From Isoetes taiwanensis (Eukaryota > Streptophyta > Lycopodiopsida > Isoetales > Isoetaceae), in the NCBI GenBank assembly GCA_021234155.1, contig JAJEKV010000008.1:14869294-14933293 (forward strand): a DNA stretch of 64,000 nt, read 5' to 3'. A program made the position numbers and the translations under genes. How positions within the stretch are numbered: position 1 is the stretch's first letter; every line of letters starts with the position of its first letter. Shown here piece after piece: positions 26,801-39,969 of this stretch. The notes beneath the pieces are model-generated. The model was given only the letters and a program-made list of their open reading frames with translations, was not told the origin of the DNA and did not search any database.

Positions 26801-29575
26801 ATGGGTTAGAAAATCCACGGGTAAAAAATCGTAATTTTATTTTCGCATAAATGCACATCATAATTTATGAATGTTCCTGTTAATGCAGCCTGACTCTCTC
26901 ACTTCACATCGGGAGGGATAGGGCCCAAACCTCCTGCTCTCCGCTGGGCTTCCCTTATATTCTTATTCTAGTCAGTAGCTTTTCTCGCCAGGTCCTGGCG
27001 TAACAGACCAAGTCTCTACTTCCAAAGCAAACCCTCTTCTAGAACTCGCCGGGGTGTCCCAATGTGGTTTACGTTTGAGGCCCCTCTCCTCGGTTTCGAC
27101 TCCAAAGGGATCTTGCTTACCGCGACTCGACGCGGGAGTGGGGTGTTGACGCCAGAGTACCTTAATTCTGGAAAATCCCCCTATGTCGCTTTTGCCTCTG
27201 ACTTCTCTCCTGCGTCTCCTCGGGACTACTCTAAGCACTCTTCTCCGGAATTTAGCCTTGATCTCCCCGCTTAATGGACTCACAACGCGACGCTGTTCTC
27301 GAAATCAAGTTCCGCGGGCTGTGAAGACCACCGGTTCCTCCAAGAAGCCAGCCAAAGTAGCTCACTTCCATCACACCTAGGTCAATTGGCTTCACGGGAT
27401 GTGGATGCGATACCGTCAGGAAGGGCGGAGGTGCTTTTCTTTGCAAAACCTAATCTTGTAAATTTGTTCTTTAGGGTAATTTCGCCCATTCCGACGCATT
27501 TTGGCAGGTCGATTGCCATTCGCCGGAGCCTCCTGCGTCTAATCCACAAGACACCGCGTTTCTATAAGGCTTCACTCGACGCTTCCCTGGCTCTGACAAG
27601 TTCTCCTAATCGACCGAATCTTGGGTCTCTCCCAAGAGGGGTCTCCAAATCCGGAGGATCTGTCTGGGCCGATAGGGAACCGCCCGGGAGGGTGGTTCAT
27701 TAGCTGTGGGAGCTGGCCAGAAGGGTCAGCTCTCCTGTGGAACTCTTTGGGATCCCGGGCCTCTTCGGGTCCTGACTCTCCCTCAGGAGGGATCAGCTGC
27801 AAAGGTCCTGGCCCGCTTGAGGAAGGGTGCGCCGCCGTTGCCCCGGGCAACTGCTGCCTCCCCGACTGGCTTCTAATGCTAACCCTTTGACCTAGACCTC
27901 CCGAAAATTCTAGAAAATTGGTCAAGGGGAAATGGATTAGATTCCGTACCCAGCAAAAAAATCGCACTTATTTCGTGACAATGCATTAATTTAATTTGTC
28001 GAATGTCTTACACGCAGTGCCTCTCGACTTTCTACTTACACATCTGGGAGGGAGGGATAGTGCCCCCAAACTCCCGGCCTGCTGGCTTCCCTTGTTCCGT
28101 GATTCTACCGGCAGCTTCCTGGCCAGTATCCCAAGTGTAATGTACTCAAGTCTCGCCCTCAAAACGCAAAAACTCCTTCTAGGAACTCGGGTAACCTACT
28201 GTGGTTTACGCTTTTGGAGTACTTCTCTCCTTAGCTCGGGATTCTACGGGACCCTGCCAGACTTAATGGGAGTGGGGGGCATGACGCCAGAGCGCACTTT
28301 AATTCCTAAAATCCCCCTAAGCCGCTGCCCCATCCTCTCCCTAAGGTCTCTGATCTTTTGACGGGCATCTCCTCTCCGTGACCAAGCATTTGACTGCCAC
28401 GGACTCCCGTAACGCCGACGCTGTTCTCGGGGACCAAGTTCCGCGGGCCGTAAGACTAACTGGACTCCAAGAAGCGCCTGGGGTAGTCTACTTCCATCAC
28501 ACTCGCATCAATTGCCTTAGGATGGGATGGATACTGTCATGTGGAGGGCGATGTTTCTTTCTTTGCAAACCGACCTTTGTAATCTCTGTTCCTTTAGGGT
28601 AATTTCGCCTATCTCGACGATTTGGCAGGGTCGTGATTTGCTATCTCACAGCCTCCCTAAAAGCCTGAACGACAAGACATCATGGCTTTGCTAAGGCCGG
28701 ACACCTCAGATTTCACATGGGCTTGACAAAGTTCCTTCCTGACCCATCTGAATCTTTGGGCCTTTCCTGAGGCCCCTTAACCAGGGACCAATGGTCTAGA
28801 TAGGGGAACCGGCCCGTGAGGGTGGTTGACGCTAGCGGCACTGAAACCACGAAATGGGTCAGCCGTGAACTTGATCCCGGCCTTGGGTCCCGGACACTCT
28901 CTGTGAGGGATCACGCAAAGGTCCCGCCTCAACTTGGGACTTGGGGAAGGGTGCCACCGGCTGTTCTCGGAGAACGGGTCACCGGGACCGCTCTAATGCT
29001 AACCCTTTGACCTTAGACCTTCCTCAAAATTTCGAACAATGGTGTCGAGATGGGTTAGGAATCCAAATTGGGTAAAATCAGAATTTATTTACAATGCATT
29101 AATTAATTTTATGAACGTCTCTCACCACCGCAAAGCCTTAATTTCTACTTCTGCCACACGGAGGAGTACAGTTCCAAACTCGGCTCCGCTGGCTCTCTGT
29201 CTGCATTCCTGGCCAGCTTCTACCAAAGTCCCAAGTGCAAATGCACTGTCCCTACTTCCAAAAACGCTAAAACCCTTTCTAGAACTGCAAACCCACAGTA
29301 TTTGACCAAGTTGGAGGTCTTCTCCTTGTCGACTCAAAGGGACCCTGGGCTTTGACCTGACACGGAGTGGGGTGTTGGACGAGCACCCACCCCTAAAATC
29401 CCCCTCTAAGTCATTTCAGGCCTCCAATTCTCTCCTCCCCTGCTGCCCCCCGGGATCTTTATCTGCCACTCTCCCTCCCGGAGAGTCACATTTGGCTCCC
29501 TCGGCCAATGGATCTCCAACGCCGACTCTGCCCTGGGGACCAAGTTCTCGCGGTGTGGACTGCATATCTCACTAA
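17860..29575. repeat. Tandem array, unit about 1.1 kb, roughly ten copies
   Basis: A phrase of the form AATGCTAACCCTTTGACTCT recurs at 17,998, 19,061, 20,143, 22,324, 23,439, 25,638, 26,737, 27,876 and 28,996, with weaker versions near 21,260 and 24,520. Spacing is 1,063-1,139 bp, or twice that where one copy is degraded. A second anchor (TTTCTTTGCAAAACC-like) recurs at about 18,650, 19,720, 20,812, 21,903, 23,004, 25,183, 26,311, 27,434 and 28,552 with the same period. Other unit landmarks are AAGTTCCGCGGGCTGT, GAACGACAAGACATCATGG and GAGTGGGGTGTTGACGCC. Units differ by many short indels as well as substitutions. No unit has a conserved open frame, so I regard it as a satellite-like or multi-copy non-coding repeat. 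It is not rDNA that I can recognise. Confidence 0.85.
23985..24520. repeat. Break inside the tandem array with foreign insert
   Basis: The unit starting near 23,440 jumps from its GACCAAGTTC...GTAAGACC region straight to the later CTCCTTTCTAGAA region, so several hundred bases are missing. About 24,165-24,500 is then unrelated to the unit. Its edges (a TTATGCTATCCA string near 24,187 and AAACTCCATTCCCTTTGACC near 24,500) match the left flank of the whole array at 17,820 and 17,975. The array therefore seems to consist of two blocks, each preceded by the same flank. Inside the insert, 24,335-24,379 and 24,380-24,420 form an imperfect tandem pair of about 43 bp. Confidence 0.6.
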
Positions 29576-32500
29576 CGTTCTCACCAACCCTAAGAAATGT
29601 TTTTGAACGGTTACCACAGACGTCAGATAAGTGATTAATACGCCGCGATGTATAATGTGATTTCACGTTGTTTTATCGCACGGAACTTATTTTATTTTTA
29701 CAAAAGAAGCGTTGATATCAGTAATGTTTTGAGCCTTAGATAATGCTTGAGCCTGGCTGAGGCTTGGTTTGAACCTAGGCAGCAAGTGTCTGACCCCGGC
29801 GTAGAAACAACTTCTACACGTTTCAACGTCCATATTCTCATGCTTCACTCTATGTATTTGACTTGTTCACCTACAAAATAATTACATTATTATTTATCCG
29901 GCTGAAGTTGTGAGCAGTTGGATTCACAATGAAAGCTAGTGATAAAACAACAAGTACTGACCGTGTTAACCCCAGGGTGGCACCGGTTTAAGGTTAGAGA
30001 AAGCACCTGGCAACTGGCGAGATACCACAGACCTTTTCATGATGTTCTAGTCTTTCAGAACGTTTGAGCCCATGCGGCTCTTTTGGAGCCTACGTTCAAA
30101 TTAGTTTCTTAATTCCCTCTCCTCGGGATATAATGTATACCAAGGAGGGGAGAAAGAATTAATTGAATGGCTCTTATTGGTGCACACCTAAGACCAATAG
30201 ACATAGCCCAATGGGCGATTTCGTAATCGAGTGGGGATGTGCAGTATAATATTCGGATATATAGAATTTAATGATCGCCTCTCCAGGTGTGCTAACTAGG
30301 AGTCGCCACAGCAGCATTGCCAACATTTGTATTAAAATGCCCCAAGTACATTCACAGATTTCGTGGAATTGCTCGGTAAGATGTCGCATGGTGATTTCCT
30401 GCGGTCCAACCTCTGGATGTCGCTTTCCCGCGCAGTTTGAATGCTCGATCCGCTGTAGGGCTTCCTTCTTCGTGACGCTATCGACTTTCCAGCACAACAC
30501 CTGGAATATTACGCCCCTCGTAGCGCTCTTGTATGATAAACCACTATGTTGGGTCTTGTCGACGCAGAAAGAAAAATCGGTCAAAGAAGCCGGACGGAGA
30601 TTGATATCGATGGCTCCAAATTTTGAAGTGATATGTGGCGTGTGTACCGTTCACGCTTGTCCTGGAAGGACAAGCGCCTCACTACTGTACATCTTGCTAG
30701 AGTTGACAAATAAAAAGCCACTTGTTCTATCATAATTTTACCCGGCAGCTCCGGCCCCCTAATTGAAGGTCAAACCAATCGACATCGTAATATGAAGGTC
30801 TTAAAACTGCCACCAACATTCACTCATTATAGTCTTTAATCCTCCGGACTCCAATCACGTGGCTTCCCGACGATTACGACCTGCCATCACTTTGATCGAA
30901 ACTCCATCGCGAATGATGCCATGACTGGGCAGCCATAAGTCTTCTCTCGTAGGCGTCAAGGAATCAGCTACGATAGTATCCCCATGCCACCATATCGAGG
31001 GAGTAAAGATATATAATCACAGCACTATTAATGTCAATAGATATAACATCGTGCGAAATATCGATTTCGACATCAACATAATTTGCTGCAACTACCTTTC
31101 ACATTTCGACTCCAGCGTGATGCCCATCTCCAGAGTCAGATGATATACCTCTGTGATATGCATCGGTCAAAGCCTCAGAGTACCCATTCTCTTCCATCTT
31201 GTCCGCTAAGGGTTCATATCCATCGTACGGCTCGCCTTTGTCGAAAGTCGCCTCCCATTCGCGCTTCTTTCTTCCTGTATTTCTTTTCCTCTTTTGCGTT
31301 TCTTGCTAACGAAAGCAATCCATTTTGCCATTGGTGCCAATTGTGGAAGAAGAAATTGATTAACCCACGATCATATCGCGAAATGACTCTTCTCGCATAC
31401 CACGCTTTCCTCGCCACTACTCCCCACAATCTTCGCCCCTCATCACTCCATGCTTAGGTATCCGGATGTATCGCAGCGGAAATATATTCGGCCATATAGA
31501 AAGTGACTCTTCGGCAGTTTCTCATCCTCCGCCATACTACCTTTCGTGGATCGCTCTCGGACGCACTCATATCCCTTCAATACCTTCATAAACCTTTCCA
31601 AGAAAACATCCGACTGGCATGTACGCTTCCTCTGCCGAGCTCCACTTCCTCAATAAGAGGTAACATAAAAGATGGTTTGATCACAAGAAAGCCTGTAGGG
31701 AAATCTTTTCCAACAAGCAACATGCCTCCGCTTCTATTTTCAATTTCATCTCTTCACCTCGGTTTTTCAGATAGTTTTTTACACATCCACCCAAGGAGGT
31801 CCAAAACGAAAAACTTTAGCCACAAATAAAAACAGACTCGGACCACTAAATCAATATGGGTAACAACCTTTATGGACCCTAGATAGGCTAAATCTATTGC
31901 CTCCAATGGTCCCTTTGTCTAAAACTCCCCCTAGTCAAATATGAAGAACCCATGATCCAAACACTAAATATAGTTGAGAAGCAGCATTTCGAGGTAGTGC
32001 ATATATATGTGGATTCCAATCGCTTTTACATGCAAGAACCTTTATGCTACCATGGACTTTAAAACCAAATTTCAGCCCCCATCACTTAGAATGCGGTTCG
32101 CGAATGATTGCATGTAACCGGGCTTGGTGTTCTAAGGGCCTCTTTAAATCATCATAAATAGCTCGGCTGGTCAGCCTTCCTGTTAATAACCCATTTTGCC
32201 GGAGGGAAGTGGTTGCCCTTCAATTCTATCCATGCCTCTTCTTTTGTATTACTACCCAAGGTCCATCCCGATTTGTTGTGTCTTTTTGACCAAATACATG
32301 CTTCCATAAAGAGCGCTTCCTTAATGTGCTCTTGAAGATATGCATCGCCCAGGAAGGGTGGTTGAATCAAGAGGTCGGTCTTAATATGGTAGTCTTATAA
32401 AAACGCATTCCCTTTCTTTCATATTGGCAGAAGCACTTCCTCCTCCCCGCTTCGCCACCACTGTGATAATTCCTCATCCTTTCACTGCCTTCCAGGCTCT

Positions 32501-35382
32501 GGCTACTTAATCTCCTCACCAAGCAGGTGCCCCCACGATTTTTGGGCGGATTTTCCTCTTCCTTCTTATCCTAACGCCACCCCATTCTCAGATGACTCCC
32601 CGCTTTGCGGTTCTCAGATAGTTCATGCTGCCACCCCACTGTGCACGCCGCTTTCCTCGGAAGGGGTGCGGAGCGCAAATACTCCTAAAACCCTCGTGAT
32701 ACTCACTTCTTCAGATAGAGTGGACGGTGTCGCGCAACCTTTTCCTCACATATCATGCAAGGGAAGCGCCCCGGCGTCTTAAACTCCGTAACACTCTACA
32801 GAAACTCCAGAGTCATGCATGAGTCCACAATTAGTATTCTAAGATTAAACGTCATTATGGGCATCAGACCAATAATTGTTCCACAAAGGAGTAATCATCC
32901 ATTAAATTATTCTTAGGCACATCTAAATTACTTGGTTTTTCTTCATGTATCAATAAACGCCCATTTATGAAGGAAGTTCCAATTCTTCTATCAACAACCA
33001 TGGGGTATGTTAAATTACTATCATCATCGGGCCATGTAGACTATGCAACCGATTGTGTACCATATATGGGTTTACGCCATCGGTACGCCCAAACGCGACG
33101 CTACGCGGTTCTTCCAAAGTCGCTACGTCGTGATCGACATGCTTCCAAGCCGTGACTGCCGCCGCAGACCTCGCGAGATCACATCATCACTAGATATGGT
33201 AGTCATGAAGTCCATTAGGCTAGCCATCACCAGAACGGAATATCAACTTTAACCCATAGAATAAATTATAGGCAATATATAAGTACCGAAAATAAGTGAA
33301 TTTACAACCATTTAGTAAGAAGGGTGATGCATATACCTTGGGATTACCAGAAAGTGTCGAATAACCTTCGCACCGCTTTTTCCCTTTAGGTCATTCCTCG
33401 TGATCTCTCGTCATTACATACCGAGACAATGAGTGATTCTCATGTCATAGGATAGAAGATCATACAATCATTTGGACATGCATGTATGACTTTATAACTA
33501 AGGTCAGGTCGCTGAACTATTTCTTAACTTGAGATCTCGCTTCTAGGTATATTGTTCTTTCCTTCGAAGGATCTTCGTACAACTCGCATCTAAGAGTGGT
33601 AAGATAAAAGATGGAGATGGGTGGTAAGATAGAAAGACCTGATAAGTATAAACGTCACCTCAATAGAGCGTAGACACTTGTACTGCTCCACTTGAACTTG
33701 GTTTGAGATTGAGAATTAGTGCACTTCGACAAACGAGAGGTTCGAGACGCCAGAAATAACTCCATGCTTCGCTTCGACATATCAATAGGGTCACCGTCAA
33801 GACGCACTCAACCTCGGTTGGTATCCAACACTTCACTATATCCTTTCCACCAATTATCCTCGCATATCATCTTAAATCAATATCGTACCTGAAGAGCGTA
33901 ACACATCGAAAGATCATCTACGTCACTCTAAAAGACTTCGGCTTCCTGGTTCGGCCAATAGTTTCATCCTTTCATATCGATCGTGACGCAATATCTTCAT
34001 ATTGGTCAGCTTCGAAATTCACGCATCATAGGTTCTTGCCTGAATTTAGGAACTGAATGGACGATGGAGAATCGGCTTCAATGAGTTCACAAACAGAGTA
34101 ACTGATAATCCATCATGTCAAATAATGTATAAGTATAAAATAAGACACAAATCATTTGTAGGGTTGTGACTCACTTAACGACAAAAACATATTAAAAAAC
34201 CCTTTATTCCTTTTTAGTACAACAATATCATTGTTCCATCTCAGTCGGGAGAGGTCTATCATAGCGATAGTTGATAAATAACTCATCTCCAATGTTTATG
34301 CTTTTATCAGCACACACTATTGATATATTCCGCTTAATGAGATCTTGTAAAAAATCTTCTCCTCTTTGGATTAATTTCCTCTAAAATTCACAATTGCATC
34401 AACACTCGCCATCACTAGAACCGCTGATGAACCCTAATATTAAGCAAGAACCCGGCCACCATCAATAAACTTCAACTCCTCATCACATGCCCCCACAAAT
34501 TTATCGACGCAAAGATTGGAATTCATTCCATAAATCCTCATACCAAGCATATTTAGTCAAAGTTTCCGCTGCTTTCCAATCGTATCGACCTCGTGATATG
34601 GCGACATCGGAATGTGGGCATCTCGCTTCCACTTCTATATCAAGTACGGAGATGTACAAGGCTTCGAATCTTCGATAAAATGCACCAAGATAATGATGCA
34701 TCTTCTTCCCCAATAAGCAAATCTCTTGATCCATAGGGATAGTGGAAATTATCGCCAATGCTTCAAACAAGTCTCATGCGGCTCAACAAATGGCTCCGGG
34801 ACTAATCTTCGGTAATTTTTCAGAATTTACGCCGGCAGCGGAGGGGCTGTTTTCGCTTGAAAATGTGCCGACATTACGTAATGTTCTTTACGATTGTAGC
34901 CTCGTTCTTTCACCAGTGGGAACATCCTCGCCGCTGAGCGCACCCATCCGCTTTCATTATTGATGAATCTAAATAATCGCTTTCTTCGCCTATACGCTCC
35001 TCTATGACAACATTAAACCAAAAATCCACATCTAGTTTTGAGGAGACATCACGATCATCTACTCTACATATTACGGACATCATAAACATCTTGAATATAT
35101 AATTTGAATTGGGAGAGATACTCTTAAAAGTTACTAATAATTGTGGCTACCCTCAACTGACATCCATGACGAAAGCATCGATCTCGTGGTTGTTCAAATA
35201 CCAAATCTTATCGATGGTCTTCAAATGAACCGCTCTAAGTCAGTTCTTTCAAATTTCATAATACATCTTTTACAATCGCGAACTATTTTGTCCCTCCGCC
35301 AATTGGCTAAAAGGTAAGTAATTTATATACCGCATTACCAGTTTTCTGAACTACTGCGGATAGATACAATATATGGCAGTAT
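29576..35382. other. Degraded non-coding DNA, no gene recognised
   Basis: I see no supported gene. The longest frames overlap on opposite strands (plus 30,271-30,735 and minus 30,174-30,584; plus 31,083-31,457 and minus 31,214-31,429) and neither strand shows a recognisable domain. Loose Ty1/copia-like fragments on the minus strand at 31.2-32.4 kb could not be substantiated. The texture resembles the noisy repeats on either side. Confidence 0.45.
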
Positions 35383-35431
35383 AAACCCTAAACTCCTAAA
35401 CCCAAACCCTAAACCCTAAACCTTAAACTCT
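35383..35431. repeat. Interstitial telomere-like repeat
   Basis: The stretch holds six to seven variants of CCCTAAA, the Arabidopsis-type plant telomere repeat (TTTAGGG on the other strand). Three are exact or nearly so (AAACCCTAAACCCTAAACC), with degenerate flanks such as CCTAAACCC and CCTTAAACTC. It is only about 49 bp, so it is an internal tract and not a chromosome end. It could mark an old break repair or be part of a promoter-type telo-box cluster, but no gene is seen next to it. Confidence 0.75.
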
Positions 35432-38150
35432 AATGGATGACTAATCGGACATCGCGAGTCCTCTCCACTAAGGTGAAGCCTGGGGCCCATGCCCTTCCAG
35501 TAATACCCTATAAGTTTCAATTTCAATAAAGATCTTTGGATGACGCCGCCAGCCTCCGATACATAGAGTCCCTCCACTCAAGGTGAAGCTCATTGATACG
35601 ATCCCTTGACTTCGACGCGACACCTCAATTTGTGAACCCATGGATTGTACTTAGGTATGAAGGGTGAGTTTTGGGTCATGACATCAATCCCTCTCCAATT
35701 TCAAGGTGGAGGCGCATCGCGGTTCCTGACCAAAAAACACTGCTATGCATTACTTCGTAGCGACACGCCCTTTCCTAGGGTTTATGCATACGTTCAGGGC
35801 TACTAAATACAAGAATCGCAGAACTTACGTGACGGCTCTGATATCCAAACCTCCCCGGTGGTGGTAAGACAACATCAATTGCCTCCGCCATCTCCTGGTG
35901 CTGCCGCATCATCGCCGTATGACCATGGCTTTTATCCATGAAGAACAAGTATAAGAGATATGGTTAAAAAAGAGCATCACCAGCATACAAATGAAGAGGA
36001 GTCAAAATAGTACAACAATGAATGCCGAGAAAAAAGTTGTTTATATAGAAATCGGTAACGCCGTGATAGCGACGGATCGCCGCCGGGCGACGTGAGGTCA
36101 ACTGGCCACATGCCAGTCACCTACTTACTCGGCAAGATACCCGCAAGTAATGCATGCAGGTCATACGCCGTAGGTGACCACGTCAGCGACGCTATAAAGG
36201 TCAATCTGGCCAATAAAAATCCGAAATACCATGCACCGGGCAAAGACACGCGGCTTAGCACGCGACGACGCGGTGTCTTTGAAGTTCTCCTCAGACGTCA
36301 CATGACGCCGCATGCTTACGCCCTATTAATTTGTCGACATTTGCTCTGGCTACTTTAAATTTATGTATACCCCATGTCAAGCCCGAAAGCAACCTAAAAT
36401 CCGGAAAGCAAGTTTTGTGTAACAACCTAAAAAATCCTGCATTTTTCCAAAACACTTCTGAACATAGCTTGATTAGTCAGCATCACGGGGAACGCAAATT
36501 ATGCGATGGTCCGACATTTGCCTCGACATTTCCGGCTGACGCATGTGGGCTGGCGGCGAAGTAAATTTTGATCGACGCTGGACACATGTGGGACATTAAT
36601 GCCTTTGATTTGGTAAGCGAGTCGCCGTGGAAGCAGCTCCCCACTATGCGCCGATACCGTCTCTATTCGTGATTGGTATTCTGTCAAGTTTCTAAAGATG
36701 TCGGACCGATGGATATGGGAGTCCCATCTTTGGATCACCAATCCTCTCTCGCTAGAAATTTCTTTAGGGGTAAACTGCAGTCATTTCTAATTCTTCTTTT
36801 TCTCTTTCTCTGGATCGTCCGTAGCCAAATTACATGAGTCATACCTGATCAACCATCTCCAACCCATGTCCATCACTTCAATTCATCCGCTCAAAATACC
36901 CATAGCACAAATAGGCCTATATAAATTAAAAACAAGCAAATACTATCATACATCCTTGGTTCATCGCGGCATTCATCTTCTTGATGATCCATCTCCCATC
37001 GACTACCTTCTTGGCGATGGACTTTCAAATTCCATTTTGAAAACTGTTTCCTCTGCAATCTACACTACATCACATATCCGCCGGTATTCTTACATCATGC
37101 TTATATACACAAGGCTCTCAAAAATTCGATCAACCGATACAAAATCAGAGCCCAGTACCGATCAAATCAAACGAGCCAATCCGGAAGCTCAAACTACTCA
37201 TATTATAAGCATAGTATCAAGACGTGAATCGGGTTGCTTCTAATACCAAATATCAATCTAAACACCAGCAAATCCTTCGGTGTCCGGCCGCTGGCATCCC
37301 CAGATCAACACCGATTTCAAAGACCAAATATGATCCCTTTCACAAATATAAATTTTACTTCCTTTGGCATCTCCAAACCAAACCACATCATTCACTCGTG
37401 AAATTCTTTTGCCTTGACAAATCGCTCCAAATTCTTTATGAAGACATAAATCTTTGAACCATCCTAATAATAAGATTCAAATTTCCCCACATGCATTGAT
37501 TTTCATCTTTTTTTCCTCCACACCTATCAACAAGAAGGCAAAATGAAGCCATGATTTTGAATGACGAAATACCAAAATCCACCAGACCGGGCTTTATCAA
37601 CCCACGTCACCTATTGCACAAGCTAATCTAAAATGAAATGCCGCCTTCAAGGACCTTCTTCTTATCTAACCAATTCACACCATCTTGAGAGTCAATCATG
37701 ATCCACCAAGTAAAATATATCTCGGTGGAGTGTCTAGCGACTAATATCCTCTAGGTCGAATCTTTAACGCGATGGCTCCAAGATCAAACGCGGAATCCAA
37801 GCTCTCTTTAAAAGATGACGCTGCATCATTTCTATACCTTTTGCCAACCCATTGTTTGCACCTTGATTGTTTGTCCTAAACGCTTTAAAACAATGGTGGA
37901 ACATGAATTGAAGGAAAATGGAAGTACTCATCCGGCCGTTATCCGGTGGTACATACACCATGCAGGACGAGAAGAATAAATCAGGGTTGAATTTCGTAAG
38001 CTACCTAATATCAGGCTTTACTACATATGAACCATTTGTCTCAATTACGCAGCAAAGCCATCCGGAGATGAAAGAAGCAAACTCTCGTTACAAGCACACG
38101 GCCGAACATTAGTGGTTTAGACCATTCCGATGAAGCTCAATCCATTAGAA
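35432..38150. other. No gene recognised
   Basis: The sequence is non-coding in appearance, with a GC-richer patch at 36,060-36,330. A minus-strand frame at 37,764-37,961 weakly recalls the Ty1/copia integrase region around QNGVAERKN, and the minus strand at about 37,232-37,245 reads TGGTATTAGAAGC, close to the plant Met-tRNA primer-binding site. Neither is strong enough to call an element. Confidence 0.4.
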
Positions 38151-38274
38151 ATGTCTACACTAAAAAGTTCATGTGTCATTGGGGCTTATGGGCACAATGA
38201 AGATGAGGCTCTTCGAACATGCCATCTTCTACTACACATAATGTCACATAATGCCATATAATGAAAAGTTCCCA

Positions 38275-38373
38275 GAACGTTCCCCAGAAAGTTTTAAAAG
38301 TTTTAAAATATACATAGAATCTTGGGTGAGCCTGGCGAACTTTCTAGAAAATTCCTATCGTTGTAGAAAGTTC
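38275..38373. promoter_or_regulatory. Cluster of heat-shock-element-like motifs
   Basis: At 38,337-38,354 there is a perfect run of four alternating pentamer cores, GAA-2-TTC-2-GAA-2-TTC, the canonical binding site for trimeric heat shock factors. It is flanked by GAA-2-TTC at 38,275-38,282 and GAA-2-TTC at 38,366-38,373. The motif match is seen directly. What it would drive is unknown, because no gene or certain LTR is recognised nearby. In plants such clusters occur in heat-responsive promoters and in the LTRs of heat-activated retrotransposons. Confidence 0.5.
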
Positions 38374-39969
38374 TGTAATGAATGTTAAGTGAGAATACAC
38401 CTTATTTTCTTCCCCAGCATTTTGCTAGATGACCACTAAAATATTTTGGTTCAACTAACTCTGTTCTCCTCTTTGATTTTCGGCGAACAACGCTTGTCCA
38501 AGAAGGCAATGCAAATTTCCTACAACCTCGTGAATGCGGCTATAATGACGAAGAAATTAAAAGACAGCTTAAGAGATTTTCAAAAAGCTTACGATTTCGT
38601 CACTGCATGTTGTGACCGCTTATCACTACACCGCATAAAGAACTCCATAAAAATCTTGATTTCAACCCGAATAAGTTCGCGAGTCATGAAGTTTAAAACA
38701 ATCAACAGCATGGCGTTTAAAACCGCACTAAAGGATCCGATTTTGGTACGTAGGAGCGTATTATATGTCTGGTTTAAGATCGTATGTTCGGTGAGGCTAA
38801 GAACCCTTTACCGATGCCCAAGTAAGCCTCAACCGGATCCCTGGCTCCGTGTCAGCTATCATTTCTTGCAATCAGCGACATGCTCTTTGAAGACTTCCGA
38901 AGGGTAATACCGGCAGCTTTAGATATACCTTTAATTTGCATAGTGAGTCATGTTCCAATTCCACTTTCCACGTATGGATTCCAAACAAGGCCATCACCGT
39001 GGCCACATAGTATTCCCTACAAAAATCCTCATCAATGGGTTTTCTTCATATGGAACTTGTGTAATTGAAACTAAATTCCTCCACCATCATATAATACAAA
39101 ATCATCCGTGACGTTGTGTGCTGTAGTTCAAGCACTTCGTCACCGATTCCAACCTTTGATCAGTTGATCTTTCAACTTCCATAGTGCCAGAATTACTTCA
39201 GATACCCAAAGATGAGATTTTAGATCATAACCTTTTCCCCGGGTATTGACGATTCACATGCTTCTGGGTTTCCGTCGCATTGATGTAGCTCTGCATGTAT
39301 CATTTCTTTTCAAGCCTTTGCCTTTTCAAAGCCCCCTAAAAACCATTTTTCCTCCGCTACTGCTTCAAGAGTCTAGATGCAGTATAGAATACATCGCGAA
39401 ACCTATCAGCTGCTTAAATGACTATTCTTCTTTTCACATCTGGTATTAAGATTACTTCCGTAAGACCGACAGTCACATCGATATGGGACTGCATCAATCA
39501 TCAATCTAATAAACTCTTTGCTCTGGATGTTCGTAATCAACGCCATAAGTTCTAATTCGCTTTATCAAAACTCCAGTGAACCTATTAGATCGCCGGACCG
39601 CTTTACCGCAGTCAGCATTAAACACTATAATGCTTCCATTTAATGTGCGTAAAAGTGTGGGGATTTTCTTGTGTTCTTGCACAATTTTAAGGCTTTTATC
39701 TCCGCTCTTTCCTCTCAAGAACAAATTGATCAACAGTTTTGGCTGTCGCTAATTTCCGGCGACTGAAACTTCGGAACAACTAGATTTGACACGGTAACGC
39801 CTACTTTATAATGAATAATTTATAGCCAGAAGATATCATCGATGATGCATGCGTTGTAACACGCTTTAAATGAAGTCAAGTAGGTCGGTCAAGCCGAGTC
39901 TTTTTTAGACGTATCAATCGTGATACCATTGAATTTCCGTGTAACCTAAAACCATTAACTGTGATATAA
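38374..39969. other. No gene recognised
   Basis: The plus-strand frame at 38,446-38,907 (153 codons) has no motif I recognise and is not supported by splice signals or codon pattern. The remainder is AT-rich, non-coding sequence. Confidence 0.4.

Noticed and set aside
30174-30735. Overlapping long frames on both strands
   Set aside because: Neither shows a domain; they are antisense to each other and lie in degraded sequence.
31083-32400. Possible Ty1/copia RT or RNase H fragments on the minus strand
   Set aside because: Only scattered residues resemble copia motifs (for example AEYISA near 31,490 and KWVINRKAD near 32,190) and the order is unclear.
37232-37961. PBS-like string and copia integrase-like frame
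   Set aside because: TGGTATTAGAAGC departs from the Met-tRNA PBS and the integrase resemblance is weak; no LTR pair was found.
38446-38907. 153-codon plus-strand frame
   Set aside because: No motif or splice support and no similarity I recognise.
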